This document shows, in pieces, positions 28,869 through 37,901 of a DNA stretch of 64,000 bases. The translations under genes were made by a program, and so were the position numbers. The DNA is taken from contig NZ_SLZG01000004.1 in assembly GCF_004341625.1 (NCBI RefSeq), positions 453,643 to 517,642 of the forward strand, read 5' to 3'. A model generated the notes under the pieces. It did not search any database. It was not told the origin of the DNA and was given only the letters and a program-made list of their open reading frames with translations. Within the stretch, counting starts at the first letter, position 1; each line of letters begins with the position of its first letter. The stretch comes from Rhizobium sp. BK376. GTDB lineage: Bacteria; Pseudomonadota; Alphaproteobacteria; Rhizobiales; Rhizobiaceae.

Positions 28869-30386
28869 TTATGATTCGCTTTCGCCTATTCCAGCCCTTG
28901 TACACCAATCGCGCAAGGGGGAGAGTGCTTCATGCTCGAAGGCGACCTTGAGATAGGTAAGCGTTCTCGGCATGTGCTTGAGATAACCGGGCTTGCCGTC
29001 GCGCTTGAGCAGCCGGACCCAGAGGCCGGCAAGCTTGCAGTTGCGCTGCGCCGACATGATCGCCCAGCTCTTCAGGAAAGTCGGCTCGTCAAACCCCGCC
29101 TCCAGCCGACGAAGCGCCAGATAGTCGCCCATCAGCTGGTCCTGAAGCGGACGGTCGATCGTGACCCTGGCGTCCTGGACGATGGAGGCGAGATCATAGG
29201 CGGTCGGCCCGATCATGGCGTCCTGGAAGTCGATCATGCCGATGCGCTTCAGGCCATGCTCGTTCGGCCGCCAGATGATATTCGGGGAATGAAAGTCCCT
29301 GAGCAGCAGGTTTTTTTCCGCGCTGTTAAGCTCGTCGATCAGATGATCCCAGATCGCTAGATATTCCGCCCGCTCCGCATTACTTGCCTCGCGCCCGCTT
29401 TTCCACGGCAAGTGCCAGTCAACCAGCAGCCGCGCTTCCATCTTCATCGCGACCCGGTCGAAATCGGGAATGTGATGGATATGATCGGGCGTGACCGGGA
29501 TGTCCTGCGGCATGGGAAGCGAATGCAGATGCGCGAGACAGGCAACACTTTCCCGATAACGCTCGGGGATCGGCAGTCCTTCGGTATCGAGAACACCCTC
29601 GGTGCCGAGATCCTCGATCAGGAGAATGCCCGCATCGTAGTCCACGCCATAGATCTCGGGTGCGGCGAAGCCGTCATCTCTAAGCACATTCGCCAGCGCT
29701 ACGAAGGGGTAGGCATCCTCGGCAAGATGCGCCACCTTCGGATATGGTTTGCCGTCGAGAACCGGCGGGCCGTCGGGGCGGCGCGGCCAGTCCATCAGGA
29801 TTTGGCGCGCGCTGCCGTCCGCCGGATAGACCGATTCATAGGCGCGCAGCGATGCATCGCCGGTCAGGAACCGCCGCCTTGCGTCGGCAAGACCATTGGC
29901 GGCGAGGAAGGCGCGGATATCGAGCACGCGCCGAATACGCGCCATCTCCTGCTCTGGTGCTTTTATCGTGACACGCCGGCCTTTGCCTTCATGTTCGAGC
30001 TTCAGGTTGATGCGCGAGGCGGGCAGATCGCCCTCCGCCATTTCCGGCCATTCGACGATGCAGATGCCGTTCTGCAAAGCCTCGTCAAAGCCGAGTTCCA
30101 CCAACTCATCGGGATGGCCGAGGCGATAGAGATCGAAATGGGAAACCGGAATGCGCAGATCGTAGGATTGCACGAGCGTGAATGTCGGGCTCGGGACGTC
30201 GAGGCTGTCGTCGTCGGCGATCGCGCGCAGCAGGGCACGGGCAAGTGAGGACTTGCCGGCCCCCAGGTCGCCGGAGAGCGCCAGGCAATCGCGCGCTTTC
30301 AGCGCCAGGGCGAGGTCTTCACCAAGCAATGCGGTTGTTGCGTCGTCTTCCAGGAAAATAGAAATGGCGTCGTCTGCTGCAATCAT
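28869..30386 (-). CDS. tsaE-amgK: Fused TsaE (tRNA t6A synthesis ATPase) and AmgK-type sugar kinase
   Basis: The 505-residue protein joins two domains. Residues about 1-150 are TsaE, with the P-loop LSGDLGAGKSSLARALLRAI, PSPTFTLVQSYD and SHFDLYRLGHPDELVELGF; TsaE supports threonylcarbamoyl-adenosine formation at A37 of tRNA. Residues about 165-490 are an aminoglycoside-phosphotransferase-fold kinase with LLLRDFHSPNIIW (catalytic Asp/Asn) and IGMIDFQDAMIGPTAYDLASI, matching AmgK, the MurNAc/GlcNAc anomeric kinase. The start at 30386 overlaps the upstream stop (ATGA). No frameshift is seen, so the fusion looks genuine. Confidence 0.9.
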   Translation of the reverse strand: MIAADDAISIFLEDDATTALLGEDLALALKARDCLALSGDLGAGKSSLARALLRAIADDDSLDVPSPTFTLVQSYDLRIPVSHFDLYRLGHPDELVELGFDEALQNGICIVEWPEMAEGDLPASRINLKLEHEGKGRRVTIKAPEQEMARIRRVLDIRAFLAANGLADARRRFLTGDASLRAYESVYPADGSARQILMDWPRRPDGPPVLDGKPYPKVAHLAEDAYPFVALANVLRDDGFAAPEIYGVDYDAGILLIEDLGTEGVLDTEGLPIPERYRESVACLAHLHSLPMPQDIPVTPDHIHHIPDFDRVAMKMEARLLVDWHLPWKSGREASNAERAEYLAIWDHLIDELNSAEKNLLLRDFHSPNIIWRPNEHGLKRIGMIDFQDAMIGPTAYDLASIVQDARVTIDRPLQDQLMGDYLALRRLEAGFDEPTFLKSWAIMSAQRNCKLAGLWVRLLKRDGKPGYLKHMPRTLTYLKVAFEHEALSPLRDWCTRAGIGESES

Positions 30387-32965
30387 TCGGCTGCGACGGA
30401 GTGGGGCAGATCGGCGGACGGGATGCGGCATATGACCGTCGTGCCCTTGCCGGGCTGGCTGTCGATCGACACCTTGCCGTTGTGCAGGCTGACGAAGCTT
30501 TCGACGATCGAGAGGCCGAGGCCCGCGCCGTTGCGCTTGCCGCCCTTGCCGCTGGCGAAGCGGTTGAATACAGCGCGCATCATCTCTTCAGGAATGCCCG
30601 GCCCCTTGTCGGCGACGGAGAAGACGAAATCCGTGCCCTCACGGTGGCATTTCAGCGAGATGATCGAGCCTTCGGGTGCAAAATTCGCAGCGTTGTTCAA
30701 AAGTTTGAGCAGGATCTGCTTCAGGCGCTGCTGGTCGGCGACGAGACTGCCGAGGTGTGCCGGGACGAGAATCTCGAGCGTCACGCCGCTCTCCTGCAGC
30801 CGGTCGGCGATCTGGATCGAAACGTCGTCCAGCAGCTCGTCCAGCCGGATCTCGGAATAATTCAGTCGCATGATGCCGGCGTCGACCGTAGCAAGGTCGA
30901 GAATGTCGTTGACCAGAGTGAGCAGAAGCGAAGACGAGGTCGAAATATGATCGATATATTCCGCCTGCCGATCGTTCAGCGGCCCGATGCCAGGGGTCTT
31001 CAGGAGATCGGTGAAGCCAATGATGTTGGTGAGCGGTGACCGCAATTCGTAGGAAACGTGCTGTACGAAATCGTTCTTCAGCTCGTCGGCCTTGCGCAGC
31101 GCTTCGTTCTTTTCCGTCAGGGCCCGCTCGGCGCGGACACTGTCCGTCATGTTGACGAAGGTCAGCATCGTCTGCGCGTTGGGTAACGGGATGATCGCGT
31201 AATCCAGCACCAGGCCGGAGAAGAGCTCGAGCGTTCCCTGCGAGGAGGGCCGTTCGTCATCGAAGCTGGTGATCTGCTCTGCAAAGCGGTTCCAGCCATC
31301 CGGCCCGTCATAGGAAGGGGCGCAGGCATCTGCCAGACCGCGAATATGGGTGCCCGGCGCAGCCTGGGCCTCGGTGATGCCCCAGAGCGCCCGGAAAGCG
31401 GGGTTGGAAAGCCGGATGCGGCCATCCGGGCCGAACACGGCGACGCCTTCGGAGAGGTGATCGATCGTCTCGCCCTGTACCTTGACCAGCGTATTGTAGC
31501 GCGTCTCGAGATCGACCTGTTCCGTCAGGTTCTCGAAGACCCAGGTGGCGCCGCCCTGCGGATGCGCGGTCGCGAATACCCGGAGAATCTGCCCGTTCGG
31601 CAGATGCCAGAGATCGGATTGTGTATCGAGCGATCGATAGACCGACAGCGCTCCGTCCTTCCAGCTCTTCCAGTTCAGCGAATCCGGCAGCTTCTTGGCG
31701 GCGCGGAGCCGTTCCAGCAGCTCGCCATTGTCCGGCTTGGATTCGAGGAAGGCGATATCGAATTCCCAGAGGCTGACGAAAGCCTGATTGTAGAATTGCA
31801 GGCGGCGCTCGCCATCGAAGATCGCAACGGGAGTGGCCAGATGATCCAGCGTTTCGGCGTGGCTCTTCAACGTGCGCTGGAGTTCGGCGCGAACCGCCTC
31901 CGTTTCTGAAACGTCGATGGCGATGCCGGCAGAACCGTTCGGAACCTTGACGTCAACGACATCGAAGAATGTGCGGTTGCCATGGACGACCGTCGAAATC
32001 TTGTCGTGGAATGGCGATTCGGGCGTGGCCAGCGCGCGGATCCGCTCGCGGGAAATGGTCGGAAGAAATTCACGGCTCTCCCGCAGAGCTTCCTCCGGGG
32101 TAACCGCTTCGACGGCATCGCCATAGGCTTGGTTGACCCAGGTGAGCCTGCCCTGCGGATCGCGTTGCCAGACCGGCAGGTCGATGGCGTCGAGCAATCC
32201 CTGGAAGGCCGAGATCGACGTCATCAGCCGGTCCCGCTCGATCTTCAGTTCCGCCAGTTCGGCGCGCAGGTTGTTGAGCGCGATGAAGCGAACGAAGGCA
32301 CGCCCGCCGGAAATGCGGCCCTGCGCCTCCAATATCTCTTCACGGTTGGTCTCGACGACCATGTCGAAACCCTGTCCGCTGCTGCGCAATTTGTCGATCG
32401 ACTTGTCAAGTTCTGCAGCAGACCAGGATTTCAGCCAGAGGCCGAATGCAAGGAATTCATTGTCCTGCGGCGCGCCTGTTTCGGCAGGCAGTTGGCCGAG
32501 AAGTTCCGGCCGTGCGTCCGGGCCATCCCAGATCACGATCCTGCGGTTCTTGTCGGCGATCAGGGCCTGGTATTGAGAAATACGCTGATTGGCATCTGAC
32601 AGAGCCGAACGGATCTCGCGGCTCTCCGTTTCGATGTTGCCGCGCTGCCGCACCATCCAGATGGCGGAGAGAAGTGCCGCCGAAACAATGCCGATGACGA
32701 CGGAAAAGGTAACCATTTCGGAAGAGGTAAACAGGCGTGTCGTTTCCGGGACTTTCGCCTGCGCAAGCGCAGGGCCTGCGATCGCAGCCAGGGCCGTTCC
32801 GGACGCGTAGAGTGCTAGAAGACGTGCCACGGCACTCGCCTTCCGGAACACATGGTATCGCCCGATCTTTTGACCATCTGCTCTTTTCCCGCCATGCCTT
32901 TGCATCGCGGACGCATAGGATGATGCATCCGCCTGCTCAGGCAGGCTGTCCTTCATTTCCGACAT
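30383..32965 (-). CDS. divL: DivL-type PAS-domain pseudo-histidine kinase (cell-cycle regulator)
   Basis: The 860-residue protein has two N-terminal hydrophobic segments (about 44-68 and 84-104), a coiled coil (about 110-145), and several PAS domains (about 250-355, 368-480, 495-615). It ends with a kinase region: DHp at about 628-695, then a CATPase with KLLNNAANFAPEG (N box), ADKGPGIP and GAGLGLSIVESF. At the usual phospho-His site the sequence reads FVQHVSYELRSPL, so residue 639 is Tyr (codon TAC at 31049-31051). This is the hallmark of DivL, which in Caulobacter binds DivK and controls CckA-CtrA. I start at ATG 32965; a start at 33034 is possible. Confidence 0.88.
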   Translation of the reverse strand: MSEMKDSLPEQADASSYASAMQRHGGKRADGQKIGRYHVFRKASAVARLLALYASGTALAAIAGPALAQAKVPETTRLFTSSEMVTFSVVIGIVSAALLSAIWMVRQRGNIETESREIRSALSDANQRISQYQALIADKNRRIVIWDGPDARPELLGQLPAETGAPQDNEFLAFGLWLKSWSAAELDKSIDKLRSSGQGFDMVVETNREEILEAQGRISGGRAFVRFIALNNLRAELAELKIERDRLMTSISAFQGLLDAIDLPVWQRDPQGRLTWVNQAYGDAVEAVTPEEALRESREFLPTISRERIRALATPESPFHDKISTVVHGNRTFFDVVDVKVPNGSAGIAIDVSETEAVRAELQRTLKSHAETLDHLATPVAIFDGERRLQFYNQAFVSLWEFDIAFLESKPDNGELLERLRAAKKLPDSLNWKSWKDGALSVYRSLDTQSDLWHLPNGQILRVFATAHPQGGATWVFENLTEQVDLETRYNTLVKVQGETIDHLSEGVAVFGPDGRIRLSNPAFRALWGITEAQAAPGTHIRGLADACAPSYDGPDGWNRFAEQITSFDDERPSSQGTLELFSGLVLDYAIIPLPNAQTMLTFVNMTDSVRAERALTEKNEALRKADELKNDFVQHVSYELRSPLTNIIGFTDLLKTPGIGPLNDRQAEYIDHISTSSSLLLTLVNDILDLATVDAGIMRLNYSEIRLDELLDDVSIQIADRLQESGVTLEILVPAHLGSLVADQQRLKQILLKLLNNAANFAPEGSIISLKCHREGTDFVFSVADKGPGIPEEMMRAVFNRFASGKGGKRNGAGLGLSIVESFVSLHNGKVSIDSQPGKGTTVICRIPSADLPHSVAAE

Positions 32966-33113
32966 TCGCGGTCTGTCTCCGTCCTGTAATGTGCCGCATT
33001 TCGACAAGACATCCCATTTTCGCAGCGTCACCAAAGTGTTGCCAGCTACGAATCAAGTCTGAGAAGAATACCGTTTAAGGGAATCTGCGGAAAGGGCGGA
33101 GCTCAAAAAATAA

Positions 33114-33139
33114 GCCGCGGCATTTGTCAATGCCGCGGC
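33114..33139 (-). terminator. Intrinsic terminator after ahcY
   Basis: An 11-bp perfect stem (33114-33124 with 33129-33139) with a 4-nt loop is followed on the minus strand by a T-rich tract (complement of ctcaaaaaataa). Confidence 0.88.
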
Positions 33140-33169
33140 CACAACATCTTGTGGATATTGAGTCTAGAC

Positions 33170-34570
33170 TTAGTACCTGTAGTGGTCGGCCTTGAAAGGA
33201 CCCTGCGGGCTGACGCCGATATAGGCGGCCTGCTCGGCGGAGAGTTCCGTAAGCTTTACGCCAAGCTTTGCGAGATGCAGGCGAGCGACCTTCTCGTCGA
33301 GATGCTTCGGCAGAATGTAGACTTCATTCTTGTATTCGCCGGGCTTGGTGAAGAGCTCGATCTGCGCCAGCGTCTGGTTGGTGAACGAGGCAGACATGAC
33401 GAAGGACGGGTGACCCGTGGCGTTGCCGAGGTTCAGCAGGCGGCCTTCCGAGAGCAGGATGATGCGGTTGCCCTTCGGGAACTCGATCATGTCGACCTGC
33501 GGCTTGATGTTCGTCCACTTCAGGTTACGAAGTGCTGCAACTTCGATTTCGTTGTCGAAGTGGCCGATATTGCCAACGATCGCCATGTCCTTCATCGCGC
33601 GCATGTGGTCGATGCGGATGACGTCCTTGTTGCCGGTCGTGGTGATGAAGATGTCGGCCGAGGAGACGACGTCTTCAAGCAGCACGACTTCAAAGCCGTC
33701 CATGGCAGCCTGCAGCGCGCAGATCGGGTCGGCTTCCGTGACCTTGACGCGGGCGCCGGCGCCGGCGAGCGATGCTGCCGAACCCTTGCCAACGTCGCCG
33801 TAGCCGCAGACGACAGCGACCTTGCCGGCCATCATCACGTCGGTGCCGCGACGGATACCGTCGACCAGCGATTCCTTGCAGCCGTACTTGTTGTCGAACT
33901 TCGATTTGGTGACCGAGTCGTTGACGTTGATCGCCGGAAAGGGCAGCAGGCCCTTCTTGGAGAGTTCATACAGTCGGTGAACGCCTGTTGTCGTTTCTTC
34001 GGTAACGCCCTTGATCGCGTCGCGCTGCTTGGTGAACCAGCCCGGCGATGCCTTCAGGCGCTTCTTGATCTGTGCAAAGAGGATTTCCTCTTCTTCGGAA
34101 TGCGGGCTCGACAGCACGTCTTCACCAGCTTCGGCGCGAGCGCCGAGCAGGATGTACATGGTGGCGTCGCCGCCGTCGTCGAGGATCATGTTCGACAGGC
34201 CGCCATCGGCCCACTGGAAGATCTTGTCGGTATATTCCCAATATTCAGTGAGCGACTCGCCCTTGACGGCGAAGACCGGGATACCGGCAGCGGCGATCGC
34301 TGCAGCGGCATGGTCCTGCGTCGAGAAGATGTTGCAGGATGCCCAGCGAACTTCGGCGCCGAGTGCGATCAGCGTCTCGATGAGAACGCCCGTCTGGATC
34401 GTCATGTGGAGCGAACCGGTGATGCGGGCGCCCTTGAGCGGCTTCTTCTCGCCGAATTCGGCGCGGCAAGCCATCAGGCCCGGCATTTCGGTTTCGGCGA
34501 TCGAGAGTTCCTTGCGGCCAAACTCCGCAAGCCCGATATCGGCGACGAGGTAGTCCTTTTCAGTGCTCAT
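33170..34570 (-). CDS. ahcY: Adenosylhomocysteinase (S-adenosylhomocysteine hydrolase)
   Basis: AhcY hydrolyses S-adenosylhomocysteine to adenosine and homocysteine with tightly bound NAD, clearing the inhibitory product of methyltransferases. The 466-residue protein has [40 protein letters not shown], the NAD site [29 protein letters not shown] and the C-terminal FKADHYRY. I start at ATG 34570 ([22 protein letters not shown]), because the longer frame to 34765 passes through the regulatory palindrome and is not conserved. Confidence 0.97.
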   Translation of the reverse strand: MSTEKDYLVADIGLAEFGRKELSIAETEMPGLMACRAEFGEKKPLKGARITGSLHMTIQTGVLIETLIALGAEVRWASCNIFSTQDHAAAAIAAAGIPVFAVKGESLTEYWEYTDKIFQWADGGLSNMILDDGGDATMYILLGARAEAGEDVLSSPHSEEEEILFAQIKKRLKASPGWFTKQRDAIKGVTEETTTGVHRLYELSKKGLLPFPAINVNDSVTKSKFDNKYGCKESLVDGIRRGTDVMMAGKVAVVCGYGDVGKGSAASLAGAGARVKVTEADPICALQAAMDGFEVVLLEDVVSSADIFITTTGNKDVIRIDHMRAMKDMAIVGNIGHFDNEIEVAALRNLKWTNIKPQVDMIEFPKGNRIILLSEGRLLNLGNATGHPSFVMSASFTNQTLAQIELFTKPGEYKNEVYILPKHLDEKVARLHLAKLGVKLTELSAEQAAYIGVSPQGPFKADHYRY

Positions 34571-34693
34571 GAAGGTCTCCAGCCTGGACGAAGCATCCGG
34601 ACCGCCGGCGATCGGGCGACGGAATGCAAGATTGCGCACGCAATGCGCGGAATGATGCCCGTTTAGCAGTCTTGGAGCGGGAAAGCAATAAGG

Positions 34694-34721
34694 ATATAAA
34701 GAAGTCTTTATGTCTTTATAT
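34694..34721 (-). promoter_or_regulatory. Operator-like palindrome upstream of ahcY
   Basis: ATAAAGA-AG-TCTTTAT (34696-34711) is a perfect 7-2-7 palindrome. A further TCTTTATAT half-site (34713-34721) also pairs with ATATAAAGA at 34694-34702 across a 10-bp spacer. Three half-sites in phase look like a binding site for a dimeric or tetrameric repressor, for example a SAH-responsive ArsR-type regulator of methionine-cycle genes. The regulator is inferred; the repeat is directly visible. Confidence 0.6.
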
Positions 34722-34733
34722 GGTTGGCGGCAG

Positions 34734-35009
34734 CTAGATCTCTTCGCCGAACTTGTTCTGGACAAGCTGATCCAAAGCTTCGAGAGCCTCGGCAGCCTGG
34801 TTTCCGCTTGCCGTGACGAGAACGCTGCAGCCTGGGCTTGCGGCGAGCATCATCAGCCCCATGATCGAATTGCCTCCGACCGTCGTCCCGTCCCTGGAAA
34901 CGGTGATCGCAGCGTCAAAGGCCTCGACTGTCTGGACGAATTTCGCCGAGGCGCGCGCGTGCAGGCCTCGCTTGTTGATGATCAGGAGTTCGCGGGAGTG
35001 CGATGTCAT
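34734..35009 (-). CDS. ptsH: Phosphocarrier protein HPr
   Basis: HPr carries phosphate from enzyme I to EIIA proteins. The 91-residue protein has the phospho-His site [12 protein letters not shown] (H17) and the regulatory-serine region [13 protein letters not shown] (S48), the target of HPr kinase. hprK is encoded two genes upstream on the same strand. I start at ATG 35009 ([17 protein letters not shown]), discarding a long unconserved upstream frame. No sugar permease gene lies nearby, consistent with the regulatory PTS of Alphaproteobacteria. Confidence 0.95.
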   Translation of the reverse strand: MTSHSRELLIINKRGLHARASAKFVQTVEAFDAAITVSRDGTTVGGNSIMGLMMLAASPGCSVLVTASGNQAAEALEALDQLVQNKFGEEI

Positions 35010-35028
35010 GGATGGAGCGGATGCCTCG

Positions 35029-35430
35029 TTATTTGCCGCTGAGCACACGGCTCGCCACGTTGATATATTTACGTCCCGCTTCCGAAGCCTCGACCAAGGC
35101 CTTTTCCATGTTGTTCTCGCCACGCACACCGGCAAGCTTGATCAGCATCGGTAAGTTGACGCCGGCAATCACTTCGGTGTGGCCGCTGCTCATGACTGAA
35201 ATCGCCAGATTGGAGGGTGTACCCCCGAACATGTCAGTTAGAATGATGACGCCATGGCCGTCGTCGGCCGCAGAGACGGCCTGCAATATGTCCTGGCGTC
35301 TCTGATCCATATCGTCTTCGGGACCGATCGATACAGTTTCTATGAATTTCTGCGGACCAACGACATGCTCGACTGCATGGCGAAACTCTTCAGCCAGCTT
35401 GCCATGAGTGACAAGCACAAGTCCGATCAT
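35029..35430 (-). CDS. manX: PTS system EIIA component, mannose family
   Basis: The 133-residue single-domain EIIA-Man protein begins MIGLVLVTHGKLAEEFRHAVEHVVG, with H9 the phosphorylated histidine. VIILTDMFGGTPSNLAIS is the second conserved block. It receives phosphate from HPr but has no IIB/IIC partner here, so it probably acts in regulation rather than sugar uptake. ATG 35430 is chosen because the family starts at this Met; the longer frame to 35586 is unconserved. It lies 19 bp upstream of HPr. Confidence 0.93.
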   Translation of the reverse strand: MIGLVLVTHGKLAEEFRHAVEHVVGPQKFIETVSIGPEDDMDQRRQDILQAVSAADDGHGVIILTDMFGGTPSNLAISVMSSGHTEVIAGVNLPMLIKLAGVRGENNMEKALVEASEAGRKYINVASRVLSGK

Positions 35431-35582
35431 GATGTTAATGCTCCCATCGCATAAGCAATCCGGGTGGCCCCATATCGCAATGCAGCAATCTCGTCCACCG
35501 TGGGGGGACATCTTGGCGATGAAAAGACGAAGTGCAAGCCTAAAATATCGAAATCGGATTGTCGCTGCGGCTCGGTCACGTA

Positions 35583-36035
35583 TCAATTCAACCTGATCGG
35601 GATTTTCGCCATAATTATGGCAAGCGGATTGATGGCCGTCGAGGAGATGCGGATCACCGGCAGCGAAATACCCTCCACCACTTCGATCTGCTCGTTTTCG
35701 TCAGGCAGCCGTTCGGCTGTGTTGGGATCGCCCGGCAGCACCGCAAAATGGATGAGAACCGGCGAAATATAGGGAATGCGCAGAATCCCCGTTCCCCGCA
35801 CCTCCATCAGGCCGGCGATCGCCGGCGGGCATTCCGCAATGACGTGGCCGTTGCGCAGCGATACCAATACGCGGTCGTCGGCAACAAGCGCGGAGAAGAG
35901 GCCGAGGGGCTTTGCGGCCGCAAGGCATGAAAAAGCAATCGAGGACTTGCCCACCCCCGATGGTCCGAGGAAGAGAAGGCCGGTCGTGGCGACGACGATC
36001 GCCGTTCCGTGTATGTTGGTAACGTCGTCCATCAT
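35583..36035 (-). CDS. hprK: HPr kinase/phosphorylase, short alphaproteobacterial form
   Basis: The 150-residue protein corresponds to only the C-terminal catalytic domain of HprK. It has GLLFLGPSGVGKSSIAFSCL (Walker A, about residues 19-38) and the signature AGLMEVRGTGILRIPYI. It would phosphorylate HPr on serine and reverse this. The N-terminal domain of Firmicutes HprK is absent, as is usual in Alphaproteobacteria. The start overlaps the chvG stop (ATGA), which physically couples the two-component system to the PTS proteins. Confidence 0.92.
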   Translation of the reverse strand: MMDDVTNIHGTAIVVATTGLLFLGPSGVGKSSIAFSCLAAAKPLGLFSALVADDRVLVSLRNGHVIAECPPAIAGLMEVRGTGILRIPYISPVLIHFAVLPGDPNTAERLPDENEQIEVVEGISLPVIRISSTAINPLAIIMAKIPIRLN

Positions 36036-37822
36036 GCGTGCGCTTCAGCCGGTAGTGAGAGGATGAAGCGAGCGCCGATTGGATGGGCGTCCTCGCCGTC
36101 GGTAATGTTTTCGGCCCTCAGCGATCCACCATGAGCCTCGGCAATCTGCCTGCTGATGGAGAGCCCCAGGCCGGAATTCTGCCCGAAACCTTCCGATTCG
36201 GGCCGGTCTGTATAAAAGCGTTCGAAGATGCGGTCGATATCCTCGGCCTGGATGCCAGGGCCGTTGTCCTCGACATAGATGACGCAGCGGGTGCGCGTCC
36301 GCACTAGCCGGACGATGATCTTGCCGCCCTCCGCAGGTACGAAGGATCTCGCGTTCTCGATGAGGTTGGTGATGATCTGGCCGATGCGAAGATCGTGCCC
36401 GTTGGTCACGAAGCGGGTTTTCGCTCCAGGCTTGCGATCGACGACATATTCGATCTCGACCGGCTTCTTGGTGTGGCGAACCTGTCTCGAAAGGTCGACG
36501 AGGTCGCGCAGCAGGATTTCCATGTCCACCGGTCCGGCATCGCTGCGCGCAAGTTCGGCGTCGAGACGGGAGGCGTCAGAAATATCGCTGATCAGGCGGT
36601 CGAGACGCCGGACATCGTGCTGGATGACGTCCATCAGCCGTTTCTTGGAATCCTCGTTGCGGGCGAGCGGCAATGTTTCCACGGCGCTTCTGAGCGACGT
36701 CAGCGGATTCTTCAGCTCGTGGCTGACATCGGCGGCAAAGCTTTCAATCGCGTCGATGCGGTCGTAAAGCGCCGTTGTCATCTCGCGCAAGGCGATGGAA
36801 AGATTGCCGATTTCGTCCTGGCGGGCGGAAAAGTCCGGGATCTCCTCGCGCTCCTTGGATCCCCGGCGTACACGAATGGCCGCCGCCGACAGGCGTCTCA
36901 GCGGGTTGGCGATGGTGGAGGAAAGAAGCAGCGACAGCACGACGTTGACGAGCGTGGCGACACCGAAGACGCGCATGATCGCGAGGCGCTCGGCATGGAC
37001 GATCTTGTCGATATCGCCGGCCTGGGTCGACAGAAGGAGGACACCGAGCACGGCGCGGAAACGCTGAATCGGCACTGCGACGGAAACGATCAACTCGCCC
37101 TTTTCGGTCGTGCGCACAACCGCGCCCCGGACGCCTGTCAGCGCGTTCATCACCTCAGGATAGATCGAGCCGTCGCCGCCTGGCGCTTCCTTGTAAACGG
37201 GAAGATTGCCGGGCTGTAGCATCTTGTTCAGCAGGCCGCTGAACCAGTCCGACCAGCTTTGGGTCTCATCCTCGACCGGCGGCAGATCGAAGCGCAACAC
37301 CTGTCCGCGGGAATAGAGATGGCGCGAATCCAGCAGGAGATTGGCATCGGCGTCGAAGATGCGGGCGCGCGTATGCGTTGGCGAGATCAGCCGCCGCAGA
37401 ACTGGCGCGACCTTTTCCGGATCGATCGGGAACTCCAGGTCCTCATCGTTGGGAACAGGCGTAATGCTCTGCCCGGCTTGAAGCTCGAGCAGCTTCTGCG
37501 GGTCGATCGTGATGGAATTGGTATCGACTGAGGCCGAAGCGGAGACGGCACCGGCGATGATCTCGCCTTGCGTGAGCAGGCTCTCGACACGGGCGTCGAT
37601 CAGGCCCTCGCGAAACTGATTGAGATAAAGGATACCGCCGACAAGGACGACCAATGCGGTCAGATTGAAGAACAGGATACGCCGGGTCAGGCTCGAAAAA
37701 ACGGCGTTGCCGAAAATCCGTCGGATAAGCGTAAAAGGATGGGTCCAACGCCTGCGCGCGATGCGAACGCCACCTGGGCTATCCGTATCGTCTAGATCTC
37801 TATGCTGCACGAGTTGTGCCAA
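36032..37822 (-). CDS. chvG: Sensor histidine kinase ChvG/ExoS
   Basis: This 596-residue inner-membrane sensor has TM1 at about 48-68, a periplasmic domain at about 70-280 and TM2 at about 283-303. A HAMP domain follows, then a DHp with SFAADVSHELKNPLTSLRSAVETL (H368) and a CATPase with NLIENARSF, VEDNGPGIQ and GLGLSISRQIAEAHGG. ChvG/ExoS with ChvI responds to acid and envelope cues (with ExoR in rhizobia) and controls exopolysaccharide, motility and host-interaction genes. chvI lies upstream on the same strand. Confidence 0.96.
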   Translation of the reverse strand: MAQLVQHRDLDDTDSPGGVRIARRRWTHPFTLIRRIFGNAVFSSLTRRILFFNLTALVVLVGGILYLNQFREGLIDARVESLLTQGEIIAGAVSASASVDTNSITIDPQKLLELQAGQSITPVPNDEDLEFPIDPEKVAPVLRRLISPTHTRARIFDADANLLLDSRHLYSRGQVLRFDLPPVEDETQSWSDWFSGLLNKMLQPGNLPVYKEAPGGDGSIYPEVMNALTGVRGAVVRTTEKGELIVSVAVPIQRFRAVLGVLLLSTQAGDIDKIVHAERLAIMRVFGVATLVNVVLSLLLSSTIANPLRRLSAAAIRVRRGSKEREEIPDFSARQDEIGNLSIALREMTTALYDRIDAIESFAADVSHELKNPLTSLRSAVETLPLARNEDSKKRLMDVIQHDVRRLDRLISDISDASRLDAELARSDAGPVDMEILLRDLVDLSRQVRHTKKPVEIEYVVDRKPGAKTRFVTNGHDLRIGQIITNLIENARSFVPAEGGKIIVRLVRTRTRCVIYVEDNGPGIQAEDIDRIFERFYTDRPESEGFGQNSGLGLSISRQIAEAHGGSLRAENITDGEDAHPIGARFILSLPAEAHA

Positions 37823-37901
37823 GCCGCCGCCCTTTCAAAGAGCAGGAACCGGCAATCCTGCCCACATTCTTCATTCGATGCCCTTTGCCTTGTGGATGGC
37901 G

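Noticed and set aside
33149..34666. 505-residue plus-strand open frame opposite ahcY
   Set aside because: Antisense shadow of ahcY; low-complexity Asp/Arg-rich translation typical of spurious frames.
34571..34733. S-adenosylhomocysteine riboswitch before ahcY
   Set aside because: I could not identify the conserved core or pairing of the SAH riboswitch; the visible signal is a DNA palindrome instead.
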